Source: FEN-33 sp963768775
Lineage (GTDB): Archaea > Thermoplasmatota > Thermoplasmata > Methanomassiliicoccales > UBA472
Direction: 5' to 3'
Length of the DNA stretch: 64,000 bases
Assembly (NCBI GenBank): GCA_963768775.1
Contig: CAVYIY010000007.1
Location: forward strand, 112,297 to 176,296
Shown: piece after piece, positions 19,345-27,680 of the stretch
Numbering within the stretch: the first letter of the stretch is position 1
Layout: each line of letters starts with the position of its first letter
Made by a program: the position numbers and the translations under genes
Notes under the pieces: generated by a model
Databases searched by the model: none
What the model saw: the letters and a program-made list of their open reading frames with translations, nothing else
What the model was told of the DNA's origin: nothing

Positions 19345-20037
19345 TCATTTGTAGTCTTTGAAATGGATGGAAATGTGGGTCCCGTCGCAGAATGGCTTGT
19401 TCTTCGACTCTCCGCAGCGGCAAAGGGTGGCCCGGTTCCTAACCTCATACTCGGAACCATCGGCCGATTCTATGGGGATCCCGCCCTTGACCCACAATGG
19501 GCCACTGCATTCCCGCCCCGGGTCCTCGAGCACCGTGATGCTTTTCTCGAAGGTGGGCTCGATGGGCCTTCCGGAGCTTTTGTCGCACACTACTAATCGG
19601 CCGGTGGGGCACTGGCCAGCGATCTCTGCGGCCGTCTGTCGGACCTTCGGGTCTTTGGAATTGCCCACCATCTCCCAAATACCGCCGGCGCGGTGGCAGA
19701 ATTGGGCGCCTGCGCATAGCTCCACGTCGTCGAGCAGGTCGAATTCCGGGCCTTCGTACCTTTCAGCGACCTCGGAGAAGGGGGCTCGCGAAGCGGTCTC
19801 GGTGCCGTCGAACTCGATGGCATGGTGCGAGCCATCGCAGAAAGGCTTTTTCTTCGAGGCGCCGCAACGGCAGAGGTCGTAGACCTCCTGATCAGGAAAT
19901 CGTTCCAATATCTCCCATTCCTCGGGTATGCCCTCCTTGTCCCTGACCGCGCTCTCTTTGGCCAGAGGGACGTTGCCCGATACCACATAAGGACCGTTCC
20001 TGTGAATCTCAATCCTCTTCGCCCTCTTCACGGTCAT
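19345..20037 (-). CDS. Iron-sulfur protein with two CDGSH domains
   Basis: 231 residues. CDGSH motif one is CRCGASKKKPFCDGSH and motif two, at the C-terminus, is CRCGESKNKPFCDGTH; each C-x-C-x2-(S/T)-x3-P-x-C-D-G-(S/T)-H set binds a [2Fe-2S] cluster. Between them is a segment with CAGAQFCHRAGG and AGQCPTGRL, a divergent iron-sulfur cluster region of the Fer4_19/DUF1271 kind. It is thus likely an electron carrier or redox sensor with two or three clusters. ATG 20037 has GAGGTG upstream; the open frame extends to 20145 without support. Confidence 0.88.
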   Translation of the reverse strand: MTVKRAKRIEIHRNGPYVVSGNVPLAKESAVRDKEGIPEEWEILERFPDQEVYDLCRCGASKKKPFCDGSHHAIEFDGTETASRAPFSEVAERYEGPEFDLLDDVELCAGAQFCHRAGGIWEMVGNSKDPKVRQTAAEIAGQCPTGRLVVCDKSSGRPIEPTFEKSITVLEDPGRECSGPLWVKGGIPIESADGSEYEVRNRATLCRCGESKNKPFCDGTHISIHFKDYK

Positions 20038-20066
20038 GCTTCTGTCACCTCGCATTGGACGGTTCA

Positions 20067-20507
20067 TCACACCAGACCAAGCTGTTTCATCATGCCGATG
20101 GCATCGTAGAACTGCCTTTCTTCGACGATTTCGTTGTCTTTCCAAGTGGCAACTGTGCAGAATTCAAGCTTCGCTGTCTTTCCAGGTTTGACCATCTTTC
20201 CGTTTGCACCTTTCATCGGCACCTTCAAGGTCACCGTCCAATCAGCGACGGTGCAAGTATGGTCGTCTTGACCGATGGCTATCTTGTATGGGTTGTTTTC
20301 GAGCTTGTTGTCGAAGCTCTTGAAGAACTCCGTAGCTTCGACGTCGTGGTCGTACCGTCCTCTGGTCGGTTCGGGCTGATTGGGCCAATAAACGGCGACG
20401 TCCCCTCGATGGCGTTTCCTGAACGTTTCCCAGAGAGGGCTTCCGGGTCCTGCATTCCATGCATTGTCCAGTGTTCTCATCAATTCGAGATTCTCTTTTA
20501 CCCCCAT
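20067..20507 (-). CDS. SnoaL-like (ester cyclase/NTF2-fold) protein
   Basis: About 146 residues of NTF2-like fold, with the ester-cyclase features W-x-A-G (NAWNAGP), the RGR...HD segment and WKDNEIVEERQFYDAIGMMKQLGL at the C-terminus. Related proteins bind small hydrophobic compounds or act as cyclases, but many have no known reaction. Upstream of the CDGSH gene on the same strand with a 29-base gap, so possibly co-transcribed. ATG 20519 is an alternative start. Confidence 0.8.
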   Translation of the reverse strand: MGVKENLELMRTLDNAWNAGPGSPLWETFRKRHRGDVAVYWPNQPEPTRGRYDHDVEATEFFKSFDNKLENNPYKIAIGQDDHTCTVADWTVTLKVPMKGANGKMVKPGKTAKLEFCTVATWKDNEIVEERQFYDAIGMMKQLGLV

Positions 20508-20582
20508 TTGGCTCGCCAATTCGTACTCTGGAATCGGTATTATTTAATCATTCGGGAGATGAAATACTGGAGCTGTTTGATT

Positions 20583-21044
20583 TCACTCGATGGGCCAGAA
20601 CAACTGAGTGATGTATCCGCTGGGGTCCTTCACCGTATCTGGACCGTTCATGTAGCGCTCCCACATAACCTTCTTGGGCTTCAGGCCCTTGGCGTCCATC
20701 CACTTCTGCATTTCGGTGTACGTCTCGACCAGCTTCTCATAAGGGCCGATGTGCGTCGCGGTCACAACCTTGCCTCCGGGGAGCATGGATGGTCGGACCC
20801 TGCCCTCCCCTTTCTGCGGCTCAGCCACGGGGAAGCCGACCTCCATATCCGTCTTCTCGTTGTCGAAGCTGTGGTACACGGCGAACGGCGGACCGGTCAG
20901 CATCACCTTGCTCTTCCCAAAATAGGCCATCAGCTCGCCGAAGATCTGCCCTATCTTCTGCCCGATCTGAGCGTTGGGCACGACCTCCCTGATCGACAAA
21001 CCCTGCTCCGATTTAATTTCAATTATCTTGATGTCGAGCTTCAT
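20583..21044 (-). CDS. GyrI-like small-molecule-binding protein
   Basis: 153 residues of the SOUL/GyrI-like (AraC effector-binding) fold without a DNA-binding domain. Typical pieces are AVYHSFD, MEVGFPV, the GGKVVTATHIGPYEKL strand-helix with the conserved H-x-G-x-Y, and YITQLFWPIE at the end. The pocket usually holds a conserved Glu (WERYMN region). It may sense or degrade a hydrophobic toxin. Free-standing; its partner is unknown. Confidence 0.87.
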   Translation of the reverse strand: MKLDIKIIEIKSEQGLSIREVVPNAQIGQKIGQIFGELMAYFGKSKVMLTGPPFAVYHSFDNEKTDMEVGFPVAEPQKGEGRVRPSMLPGGKVVTATHIGPYEKLVETYTEMQKWMDAKGLKPKKVMWERYMNGPDTVKDPSGYITQLFWPIE

Positions 21045-21267
21045 GTTGTGAAGTTATGCATTGCGCCTTTTAAATTCGCCCTTGGAGGTGGACGAAAGTG
21101 CCCGTTTGCCTTCGGGAACGAGTAGAAGTGAACGACAAACCCTTTTCCCGATTTCTTCAGATTGCGCCATCGAGCCTCCATGGCCCCCAGGAAATTGCAT
21201 TCTGTGAAGCGTTTCTCGCGAAACCAGCGGAAAAGATATACTAACTCAATGAACGGAATCCAAGGCA

Positions 21268-21642
21268 ATGGATGAATCGATGCCCTACCTCAGTTATGAC
21301 CTCCATTCAATGGAAAGGGATTCATCGCGAGCATCGCTGCTGGATTTCCTTTTCAAGAACGAAGAACTGGTCTGTTCTCTTTCCACGGCCGATCAATTCG
21401 AAGGCTGCGAGATATTCGATCTGATAAAGAAGCTGTCAAATGACGGATTGATCCAGTTGACGCCGGATGTCAGGGACATCGAAACCCTTTCGCTATCTCT
21501 CACCGAGAAAGGTCTGGAGTTAGCTTGCGAACTAGCGAACGCTGAACAGTCGATCATCGGTCCAGTTCCTGATTACTCGCATTTCTCCTTGATGCACCCG
21601 TCATCCATCATGTACTTTGGCCATGTCCTTGATGATCGATGA
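21268..21642 (+). CDS. Hypothetical protein, possibly winged-helix
   Basis: 124 residues, no membrane segment. The centre, with helices FDLIKKLSNDGLIQL then a strand and ETLSLSLTEKGLELACEL, resembles a winged helix-turn-helix wing with the common 'LT-x-KG' end. The C-terminus is unremarkable. It lies between opposing genes. No family recognised; DNA binding is a weak inference. Confidence 0.5.
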   Translation: MDESMPYLSYDLHSMERDSSRASLLDFLFKNEELVCSLSTADQFEGCEIFDLIKKLSNDGLIQLTPDVRDIETLSLSLTEKGLELACELANAEQSIIGPVPDYSHFSLMHPSSIMYFGHVLDDR

Positions 21643-21670
21643 GACAAGAAGCAATGAGCATCGAGATTCT

Positions 21671-22336
21671 TCAAGACGGTTCCAGGTCGATGAGCCAATG
21701 ACCATCGCGATGGACCTTCACCCCAGGTCTAAAATGGATTAAGGAGCTGAAGGCGGGGCCATCGTATGCGAAGGAGTGATACTCGCCGTTCTCGCCGCAG
21801 TAGGTGAGCGGGGGGTCCAAACCGCTTGAATTGAGGTCGGAGACATGACCAAGCCAGGCCATGTCGAGCTGGCGGCCCACGTCCTTTTCGGACAGGAACC
21901 TCTCATCAACGGCGACGACAACGGCCTTGAAGCCCAGATCGATGAAATCGGAGAGGATGCTCTTCTGATCGAGGTCCCAGAGGGGAAAGTGCGCATGCAG
22001 GCCGGCCTTCCGGCAGACATTCTCGGCCCATTGCCTGTTCTCTCTGACGTCGATGTCGCCGAAGACAACCCCGCTCACGTGTGCAGCCTTCAATTCCAGC
22101 AGCGCCTCGAGGAATTGCTCCTCGTAGCTGTTGCCGAAGACCTCCTTCTGAAGCAGGCGGACGCCCAGAGAATCGGCCTGTCTCTGCACCAGCTCCGCCC
22201 TGACGCCATGAAAAGCGACCCGGCCGCTCTCCCTCCTGTAGGTGTTCAGCAGGTAGCCGATCTCTTCTCCTTTCGGCCGAGCTTTCCAATAAGCAAGGCA
22301 GCTATCCTTCCCTCCGCTCCAAGAGCAAGCCAGCAT
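21671..22336 (-). CDS. Diphthine-ammonia ligase-like ATP-pyrophosphatase
   Basis: 222 residues. The PP-loop SGGKDSCLA lies at the very N-terminus, and FGDIDVRENRQWAE plus PLW (HFPLWDLDQ) are Dph6/MJ0570-type blocks. The family converts diphthine to diphthamide on elongation factor 2 with ATP and ammonia, a modification limited to archaea and eukaryotes, although paralogues of unknown function exist. ATG 22336 begins right at the first strand; the open frame runs on to 22429 without evidence. Probably cytoplasmic and constitutive. Confidence 0.85.
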   Translation of the reverse strand: MLACSWSGGKDSCLAYWKARPKGEEIGYLLNTYRRESGRVAFHGVRAELVQRQADSLGVRLLQKEVFGNSYEEQFLEALLELKAAHVSGVVFGDIDVRENRQWAENVCRKAGLHAHFPLWDLDQKSILSDFIDLGFKAVVVAVDERFLSEKDVGRQLDMAWLGHVSDLNSSGLDPPLTYCGENGEYHSFAYDGPAFSSLIHFRPGVKVHRDGHWLIDLEPS

Positions 22337-22453
22337 TGCGAACACCTTCGTTGTCCGGAACCTTGCCAGCGCATGCCGGATTAAATATCTATGGACCTCC
22401 CCCTGAACTCTTTTTTTCCTGTCTTGCATAATTTGTTCGTATGATTCAAATCC

Positions 22454-23383
22454 TCAGCCGGGGCCGAGCCATTCGGGATTCCTGAAAGTGCTGTCGAAAT
22501 CGCGCGTCGTCTTGTAGCGCTCATAATTCCCCTTCGCTGCCGCCAGGGCCGTGCGAGCCAGGATGCTATCGACCTCGTCCTTCGACAGCGGACGGAAGGA
22601 GCGGGCAGCCGTGAGCGCCTGTTCCAGCACCTCCATCGAGTCGCAGCCGGTGATTACGACGCTGGTCGGGAGGTTCATGGCATAATGCAGGCATTCGATC
22701 GGCGTCACCGCCCCGCTTTCCAGGATGATGCTGTCGCCCATCGATTTCATCCCTAGGACGCCGATCCCCTCCCTCACGAGGATGGGCAGGACCTTCTTCT
22801 CGAAGCTCTCGAAATGGGCATCCATCACATTCAGCGGCATCTGGACGGTATCGAATCGGAATTGGTGGCGGTCCGCGGCCTCAAGCATCTTCTTGTGAAT
22901 GTCCGGGCTCTTGTGCCCGGTAAAACCGATGAAACGGACCTTTCCTTCGTCCTTGGCCTTAAGGACGGCCTCCAATGCGCCACCCTCGGCGAAGACGCGC
23001 TCGGGATCGTCGGCATAGATGATTTCGTGGAATTGCAGGAGGTCAATCCGGTCTGTATCGAGCCTCATTAGCGAATCCTGAATCTGGCTCGCGGCCGATC
23101 TTCTATCCCGGCCATCGATCTTGGTCATCAGGAAGGCTCGCTCGCGATACCCGCCTCGCAGCGCCTTCCCCATGCGGATCTCGCTCATCCCGGTGTTGTA
23201 ATCCCAGCTATTGTCTAGGAAATTGATCCCATTGTCGATCGCGGTCCGTATGATGCGGATGCTCTCCTGCTCGCTCAGCTCCGACTTCCCGATATGGAAT
23301 CCTCCCAGGCCGATAGCGGACACCCTCTCGCCGGTCCGCCCGAGCATCCGGTAGGGGACCAAAGCCCTTTCTGAACCGTGCAT
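22454..23383 (-). CDS. Aldo/keto reductase
   Basis: 309-residue NAD(P)H-dependent TIM-barrel oxidoreductase. The catalytic tetrad can be placed: Asp and Tyr in FLDNSWDYNTG, Lys in LMTKIDG, His in LLQFHEI. The C-terminal region past the barrel has SVVITGCDSMEVLEQAL. It lacks a clear C-terminal iron-sulfur motif. ATG 23383 follows GAGGGAGAG; the frame extends to 23419. On the same strand as the nitroreductase at 23449, 65 bases apart, so an operon of two redox enzymes is possible. Confidence 0.9.
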   Translation of the reverse strand: MHGSERALVPYRMLGRTGERVSAIGLGGFHIGKSELSEQESIRIIRTAIDNGINFLDNSWDYNTGMSEIRMGKALRGGYRERAFLMTKIDGRDRRSAASQIQDSLMRLDTDRIDLLQFHEIIYADDPERVFAEGGALEAVLKAKDEGKVRFIGFTGHKSPDIHKKMLEAADRHQFRFDTVQMPLNVMDAHFESFEKKVLPILVREGIGVLGMKSMGDSIILESGAVTPIECLHYAMNLPTSVVITGCDSMEVLEQALTAARSFRPLSKDEVDSILARTALAAAKGNYERYKTTRDFDSTFRNPEWLGPG

Positions 23384-23448
23384 GGAACTCTCCCTCTCGT
23401 GAATCATTGAAAGAGGCATCCGAAGTACTTTTTCGTTTCAAGATGCTC

Positions 23449-24102
23449 TCAAAGCCATCTCGTCACATCGCCCAGAGGAGATCTTTTGGTCAGGGGCGGT
23501 GATGCGTCGGGATAGCCGATCAAGCAGCCATCCAAGGCGTACTCCCCGATCGGAATGCCGATGAGCTCACAGAACTCCCTGTCCTCGGCCATCCGCTCGG
23601 TGATGGAGAGGAGCTGGAAGCCGAGGCCGAGGGCGGTCGCCTTGAGCCACATGTTCTCCAGGCAGTGAGCGATTGACAGCTCTGCCACCTCGGGGACCCC
23701 TCTCTGTTCCGCTACGACGATGTAGAAAGGCGCTTTCCCCAGGTTGGGCAGCCCTTGCTCGCCCATCATCTTGAGCCGGTCCAGGTAAGGTCCTCCGCGA
23801 GTCCGCAAGAACTCGTTCTGCTTCATCTTCCTTTCAAGGTCGTCATGCACCACCATGCTTCTTCGCTTGATCAGCGCGGCTACGCGAGAAGTCTTCTCGC
23901 TCTCCCTGGGGATGATCACGAAGCGACGGAAATCCTCTCTAGTCACGGTGAGCATGGCGTATGGGCCGAGCAGGCCCGCCTGGAGGATCGCCTCAATCAT
24001 CTGCCTGGGAGGAGAATCGCTCTTGAACTTTCGGACCGAGCGTCTCGATTCAATCAAACGATCAAGCACCTGGTTCTGCTCTTCGACGGTGAAAGCGCTC
24101 AT
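23449..24102 (-). CDS. Nitroreductase family protein
   Basis: 217-residue FMN enzyme. SRRSVRKF is the N-terminal phosphate-binding motif, and AHCLENMWLKATALGLGFQLLS and the GLPNLGKAPFYIVV strand are family features; the usual ARxAPS segment is replaced by AGLLGPYAM. Likely reduces a quinone, nitro compound or related electron acceptor with NAD(P)H. ATG 24102 is the first candidate. Upstream of the aldo/keto reductase on the same strand. Confidence 0.87.
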   Translation of the reverse strand: MSAFTVEEQNQVLDRLIESRRSVRKFKSDSPPRQMIEAILQAGLLGPYAMLTVTREDFRRFVIIPRESEKTSRVAALIKRRSMVVHDDLERKMKQNEFLRTRGGPYLDRLKMMGEQGLPNLGKAPFYIVVAEQRGVPEVAELSIAHCLENMWLKATALGLGFQLLSITERMAEDREFCELIGIPIGEYALDGCLIGYPDASPPLTKRSPLGDVTRWL

Positions 24103-24189
24103 GCTGCGTCCCCTCTACTTCTCATCGAATTCAATGAGTTGCCGGGGTAATAATAGCTACTTCTGAAGGCCGATCAGGAGGCCGCCGCC

Positions 24190-25409
24190 TTAGATTATGC
24201 CCATCCCCTTTCCGGTCTTCTCGAAGGCGCTGATGGCGAAGTCCAGGTCGGCCGGGGTCAACGCCGCGTTCATTATCGTGCGGATGCGAGCCTTGTCCTT
24301 GGCCACCATGGGGAACACTATGGGAAGGGCGAACACCCCCGCCTCGTAGAGCTTGGCGCTCAGCTCCTTCGCCACATCGCTTCCGCCCACCATGACCGGG
24401 GTGATGGGCGTCTCGCTCCTGCCGATATCGAAGCCCAGGTCGCTCATTGCCTTCTTGAAATAGCGCGTGTTCGCCCAGAGATTGCGGACGTGCTGCGGCT
24501 CCGTTTCCAGCACGTCGATGGCAGCAATGCAGGCCGCCACGACAGCCGGTGGGTGCGAGCCGCTCAGGAGCCAGGTGCGGGACTGGTTGTAAGCGAAGTC
24601 GACCAGGTCCTTGGAGCCGTTGATGTGGCCGCCGACGACCCCGAAGGCCTTGGAGAAGGTTCCCATCTCCACCTGGACCTCTGCCGATGAGAGATGGAAA
24701 TGAGACACGATGCCCCTGCCTCCCTCGCCCAGCACTCCTTCGCCGTGGGCATCGTCCACGTAGAGCATGGCACCGTGCTCCTCGGCCACCTTGGCTATGC
24801 GGTCCAGAGGGGCAATGTCGCCGTCCATGGAGAACACGCCATCGGTGATGACCAGTATCCGCCGATATCCGGGCGAATGCCTCTCCGCGTCATCCAGCAG
24901 CCTGGCGAGGTCGGCGACGTCGGAGTGCTTGTACACTGCGCGATCCGCTACGAAAGCCTTACCCCGTCGATGATGCTGCCATGGTTCAGCTCGTCGCTGA
25001 TGATCAGGTCCCCCTTCCCCGCCAACTGCGGGATCAGTCCGGCGTTGGCCGCGAAGCCGGTCTGGTAGACCAGCGATGCCTCGACCCCCTTGAACTTGGC
25101 CAGGCGGGATTCGAGCTCCATGTGGATGTCCATCGTGCCTGCGATCGGCCGCACCGACCCGGAGCCGGCGCCATGCGTCCGGATGGCCTCGATGGCCGCC
25201 TCCTTGAGCCGGGGGTGATTGCTCAGGCTGAGGTAGTTGTTGGAGCAGAGCATAAGCACCCTCTTGCCGTCCACCGTGCACCAGGGTGTGCTCGGCCCTT
25301 GCAGGATGCGCAGCTTCCAATCAAGGTCTTGGCTGACAAGCTCGAGGTACTCTTTGCGAAGGAAGGAGGTCGGGTCTCTCACCGCTATCGCCTGGGAACA
25401 AGATTCCAT
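24190..25409 (-). CDS. kbl: 2-amino-3-ketobutyrate CoA ligase (glycine C-acetyltransferase), frameshifted
   Basis: PLP enzyme that splits 2-amino-3-ketobutyrate with CoA to glycine and acetyl-CoA, the second step of threonine breakdown. The N-terminal part (25409 to ~24960) has LCSNNYLSLS, GAGSGSVRPIAGT and DELNHGSIIDG; the remainder has VDDAHGEGVLG and the PLP-lysine region TFSKAFGVVGG. The two frames meet at ~24950-24962: DGVRLS then KAFVADRA. Loss of one copy of a 10-base repeat AAGGCTTTCG would explain the shift (inference). Joined length is near the family's 395-400 residues. It follows tdh with a 10-base gap. Confidence 0.9.
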
Positions 25410-25419
25410 CCCGGGGCAC

Positions 25420-26382
25420 TTAACTCTTCCCTGGGGCGGAGAGCTTGGCCCTGATCTTCTGGATCATGTCGGCGGTCATGGAATGGAGGTCATGCGTCGA
25501 CTTCCAGCCCCAGTCATTGAGAGCGGCGCTGCCGTCCACGCTATCGGGCCATGAATCGGCGATCTTCTGGCGCCAGTCCGGCTCATAGGTGCACTCGAAG
25601 CCGGGAACGTATTGGGATATCTCGTCGGCCAGCTCTCCCGCCGAGAAAGACATCCCGGTCAGGTTGTAGGCGTCGTGCCTTCTCACCCGATCGGCCTCGG
25701 CCGTCATGATCTTGATAGCGGCGCCGATGCAGTCGGGCATGTACATCATCGGCAGCACCGTGTCCTTGCGCACGAAGCTGGTGTAGCGGCCGGCGCGGAT
25801 GGCCTCGTAGAATATCGCCACGGCGTAGTCGGTCGTGCCGCCCCCCGGCAGCGTCTCGCTGCTGATTATCCCCGGATAGCGCACGCTGCGCACATCCAGG
25901 CCGTACTTGTGGAAATAATAGTCGCAGAGCAGCTCGCCGGACACCTTGGTCACGCCATATATGGTCGTCGGCCTGAGGATCGTCTCCTGCGGCGCATTTT
26001 GGTGCGGCGAGGATGGCCCGAACACGGCGATGGAGGAGGGCCAGAAGACCTTGGCCACATTCTCCTTCCTCGCCGCCTCCAGCACGTTGACCAGGGTGCT
26101 CATGTTGACGTTCCAGGCAGTCAGAGGATCCTCCTCCCCTTTGACCGAAAGGACGGCGGCCAGGTGGAAGATGGCATCGATGTCGTATTTGCGCACCATA
26201 GACGCGATGTCCCCCTCCTTGCCCAGGTCCAGGAACTCAAAAGGGCCGGAGGCGAGTTCGCCTGCAGGCTTCCTCTTGTGCCCTGTGGCGATGACGTTCT
26301 GGCTGCCGAACCTCTTCCTCAGCTCCAGGGCCAGTCCGGAACCGATCTGCCCGGTGGAACCTGTGATCAGGATGCGCCGCAT
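25420..26382 (-). CDS. tdh: L-threonine 3-dehydrogenase, SDR (UDP-galactose-epimerase-like) type
   Basis: Oxidises threonine to 2-amino-3-ketobutyrate with NAD+. Extended SDR of 320 residues: Rossmann GSTGQIGS, catalytic YGVTK, a Ser-rich WPSSIAVFGPSSP loop and RYPGIISSETLPGGGTTDYA, the signature of bacterial and Thermoplasma-type SDR threonine dehydrogenases rather than the zinc MDR kind. ATG 26382 is chosen at the first strand; the frame reaches 26409. With the downstream kbl it forms a complete threonine-to-glycine operon. Confidence 0.9.
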   Translation of the reverse strand: MRRILITGSTGQIGSGLALELRKRFGSQNVIATGHKRKPAGELASGPFEFLDLGKEGDIASMVRKYDIDAIFHLAAVLSVKGEEDPLTAWNVNMSTLVNVLEAARKENVAKVFWPSSIAVFGPSSPHQNAPQETILRPTTIYGVTKVSGELLCDYYFHKYGLDVRSVRYPGIISSETLPGGGTTDYAVAIFYEAIRAGRYTSFVRKDTVLPMMYMPDCIGAAIKIMTAEADRVRRHDAYNLTGMSFSAGELADEISQYVPGFECTYEPDWRQKIADSWPDSVDGSAALNDWGWKSTHDLHSMTADMIQKIRAKLSAPGKS

Positions 26383-26434
26383 TTCTTCACCAGTCCATCT
26401 TCTTGCCAACTGAATTCGATATCCTCTCGATATA

Positions 26435-26814
26435 ATGACTTCTACGAGCGTGCTTCAGGTTGCCACGGTCGCTCCATTCTTGCCACTGACCCAGTTCAGT
26501 GCCGCTACCTCGACGGGAAGATTTGAGATACAGACGGCTGAGGGTGCTACAAAGGCGATCAAGATGCCATGGGAAGAAACGAAGGAATACATCAGGAGCG
26601 GTCACGAGAGCACGGACAGGTATGACAAGGGCTCGCTTCGCACCATCATCATCGACGAGGCCAAGGGCATCAAGGCGATAATCGCCTGACAAAGAGCCAT
26701 TATGATGAGGAGAAGTGCGAGGTTGGCACGCATATCGTGAGCTTTCTTTTCGCCAAGGAAGAGGGGTGGAATATGCCGAAAGCAAAGGAATGGTTCGAGA
26801 AAGTGAAGAAGTGA
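26435..26814 (+). CDS. Small hypothetical protein, frameshifted
   Basis: The first open part ends in EAKGIKAIIA and a TGA at 26687; in the next frame a continuous tail follows (HYDEEKCEVG...WNMPKAKEWFEKVKK) to TGA 26812-26814. Joined, this is a ~125-residue protein with an FEIQTAEGATKAIKMPWEE segment and an acidic/basic helical end. I do not recognise the family; the final 40 residues (F-A-K-E-x-G-W-x-x-x-K-A-K-E-W-F) look like a helix common in small phage or archaeal proteins. The N-terminal 25 residues are doubtful. Confidence 0.5.
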
Positions 26815-27111
26815 GAAGACCGATCGACCGGATGAACGGTGGTGGAATGACAATGATCACCGTGCAGGGTCGTTCACGCGGCTGGCGAATGAATGCGAAG
26901 ATCCTGATTTGAGCGGCTGGGCTCATCATTATGGGGATTATCGGCGGCGGTCTTGGCAGGCTGCCTGATCATCTCCAAGCGGAATCCCCGGTCAGTTCGC
27001 TGGAGTTGATCGAAAGCTGTCAAACGAAGACCGCTCATCCTCGTCGCAAGAGCATCCCCGGCTCTCCAAGAGTTCATATCCATTTCGCGCCCATCCGACG
27101 TTGGGATTAAG

Positions 27112-27585
27112 ATGGATGTTCCCGAAGACGTCAAGAAGATCCTTGGGCCGAATGAAGAGACCGAACTCTATATCCAGCAACGGATCTACCATCCCAAATT
27201 CAACATCGACTCCGTCGTGATCACGAACATGCGAGTCATACTTCGCCAACCGCACGCACTTGGACTGCTCAAGGACTTCATAGACTACAGCTACCTGGAC
27301 ATAGCCAATGTTATTCTGGACAAGGGATTCTTGCGCTCGACGATCAAGTTCATCCTGCGCTTCGGCGGTGAGCCCTTGGTCCTGGAAGACCTGCCCAACG
27401 ACGAGGCCGAAAGGGCGTATGGCATCATCAGACAGAACCTGGCACGATTCCAAAGCGGCATTGGGTTCGTCGCTGGAGCCCAAGCACCCAGCGCCGCCAA
27501 GGCAGACGAACAGACCTGTCCGAAGTGCGGGGCTGGAGTGGCGGCCAATCTGAAATTCTGCGGCAACTGCGGGGCGAAGATGTAG
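27112..27585 (+). CDS. PH-like domain protein with C-terminal zinc ribbon
   Basis: 157 residues. Residues ~15-110 form a bacterial-type PH domain: strands around IYHPKFNIDSVVITNMRVIL, IDYSYLDIANV, RSTIKFILRFGGEPLVLED, then a terminal helix (AERAYGIIRQNL). Residues ~130-157 are a zinc ribbon with TCPKCG and FCGNCG. Proteins of this build are widespread in archaea; function is unknown but membrane or protein docking is likely. Solitary gene. Confidence 0.82.
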   Translation: MDVPEDVKKILGPNEETELYIQQRIYHPKFNIDSVVITNMRVILRQPHALGLLKDFIDYSYLDIANVILDKGFLRSTIKFILRFGGEPLVLEDLPNDEAERAYGIIRQNLARFQSGIGFVAGAQAPSAAKADEQTCPKCGAGVAANLKFCGNCGAKM

Positions 27586-27680
27586 TCCCTGATCTGCCTT
27601 CCCACTGACAAATAGTAAGAAAGCGACGGAATTAAGATACCAAGCGCCCTAGCGCTTCCTCAATTCAGAGGACTCCGCTC

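Noticed and set aside
21041..21268. 75-codon minus-strand open frame
   Set aside because: No ribosome site, atypical composition, and it fills a gap upstream of the GyrI-like gene. Probably leader sequence.
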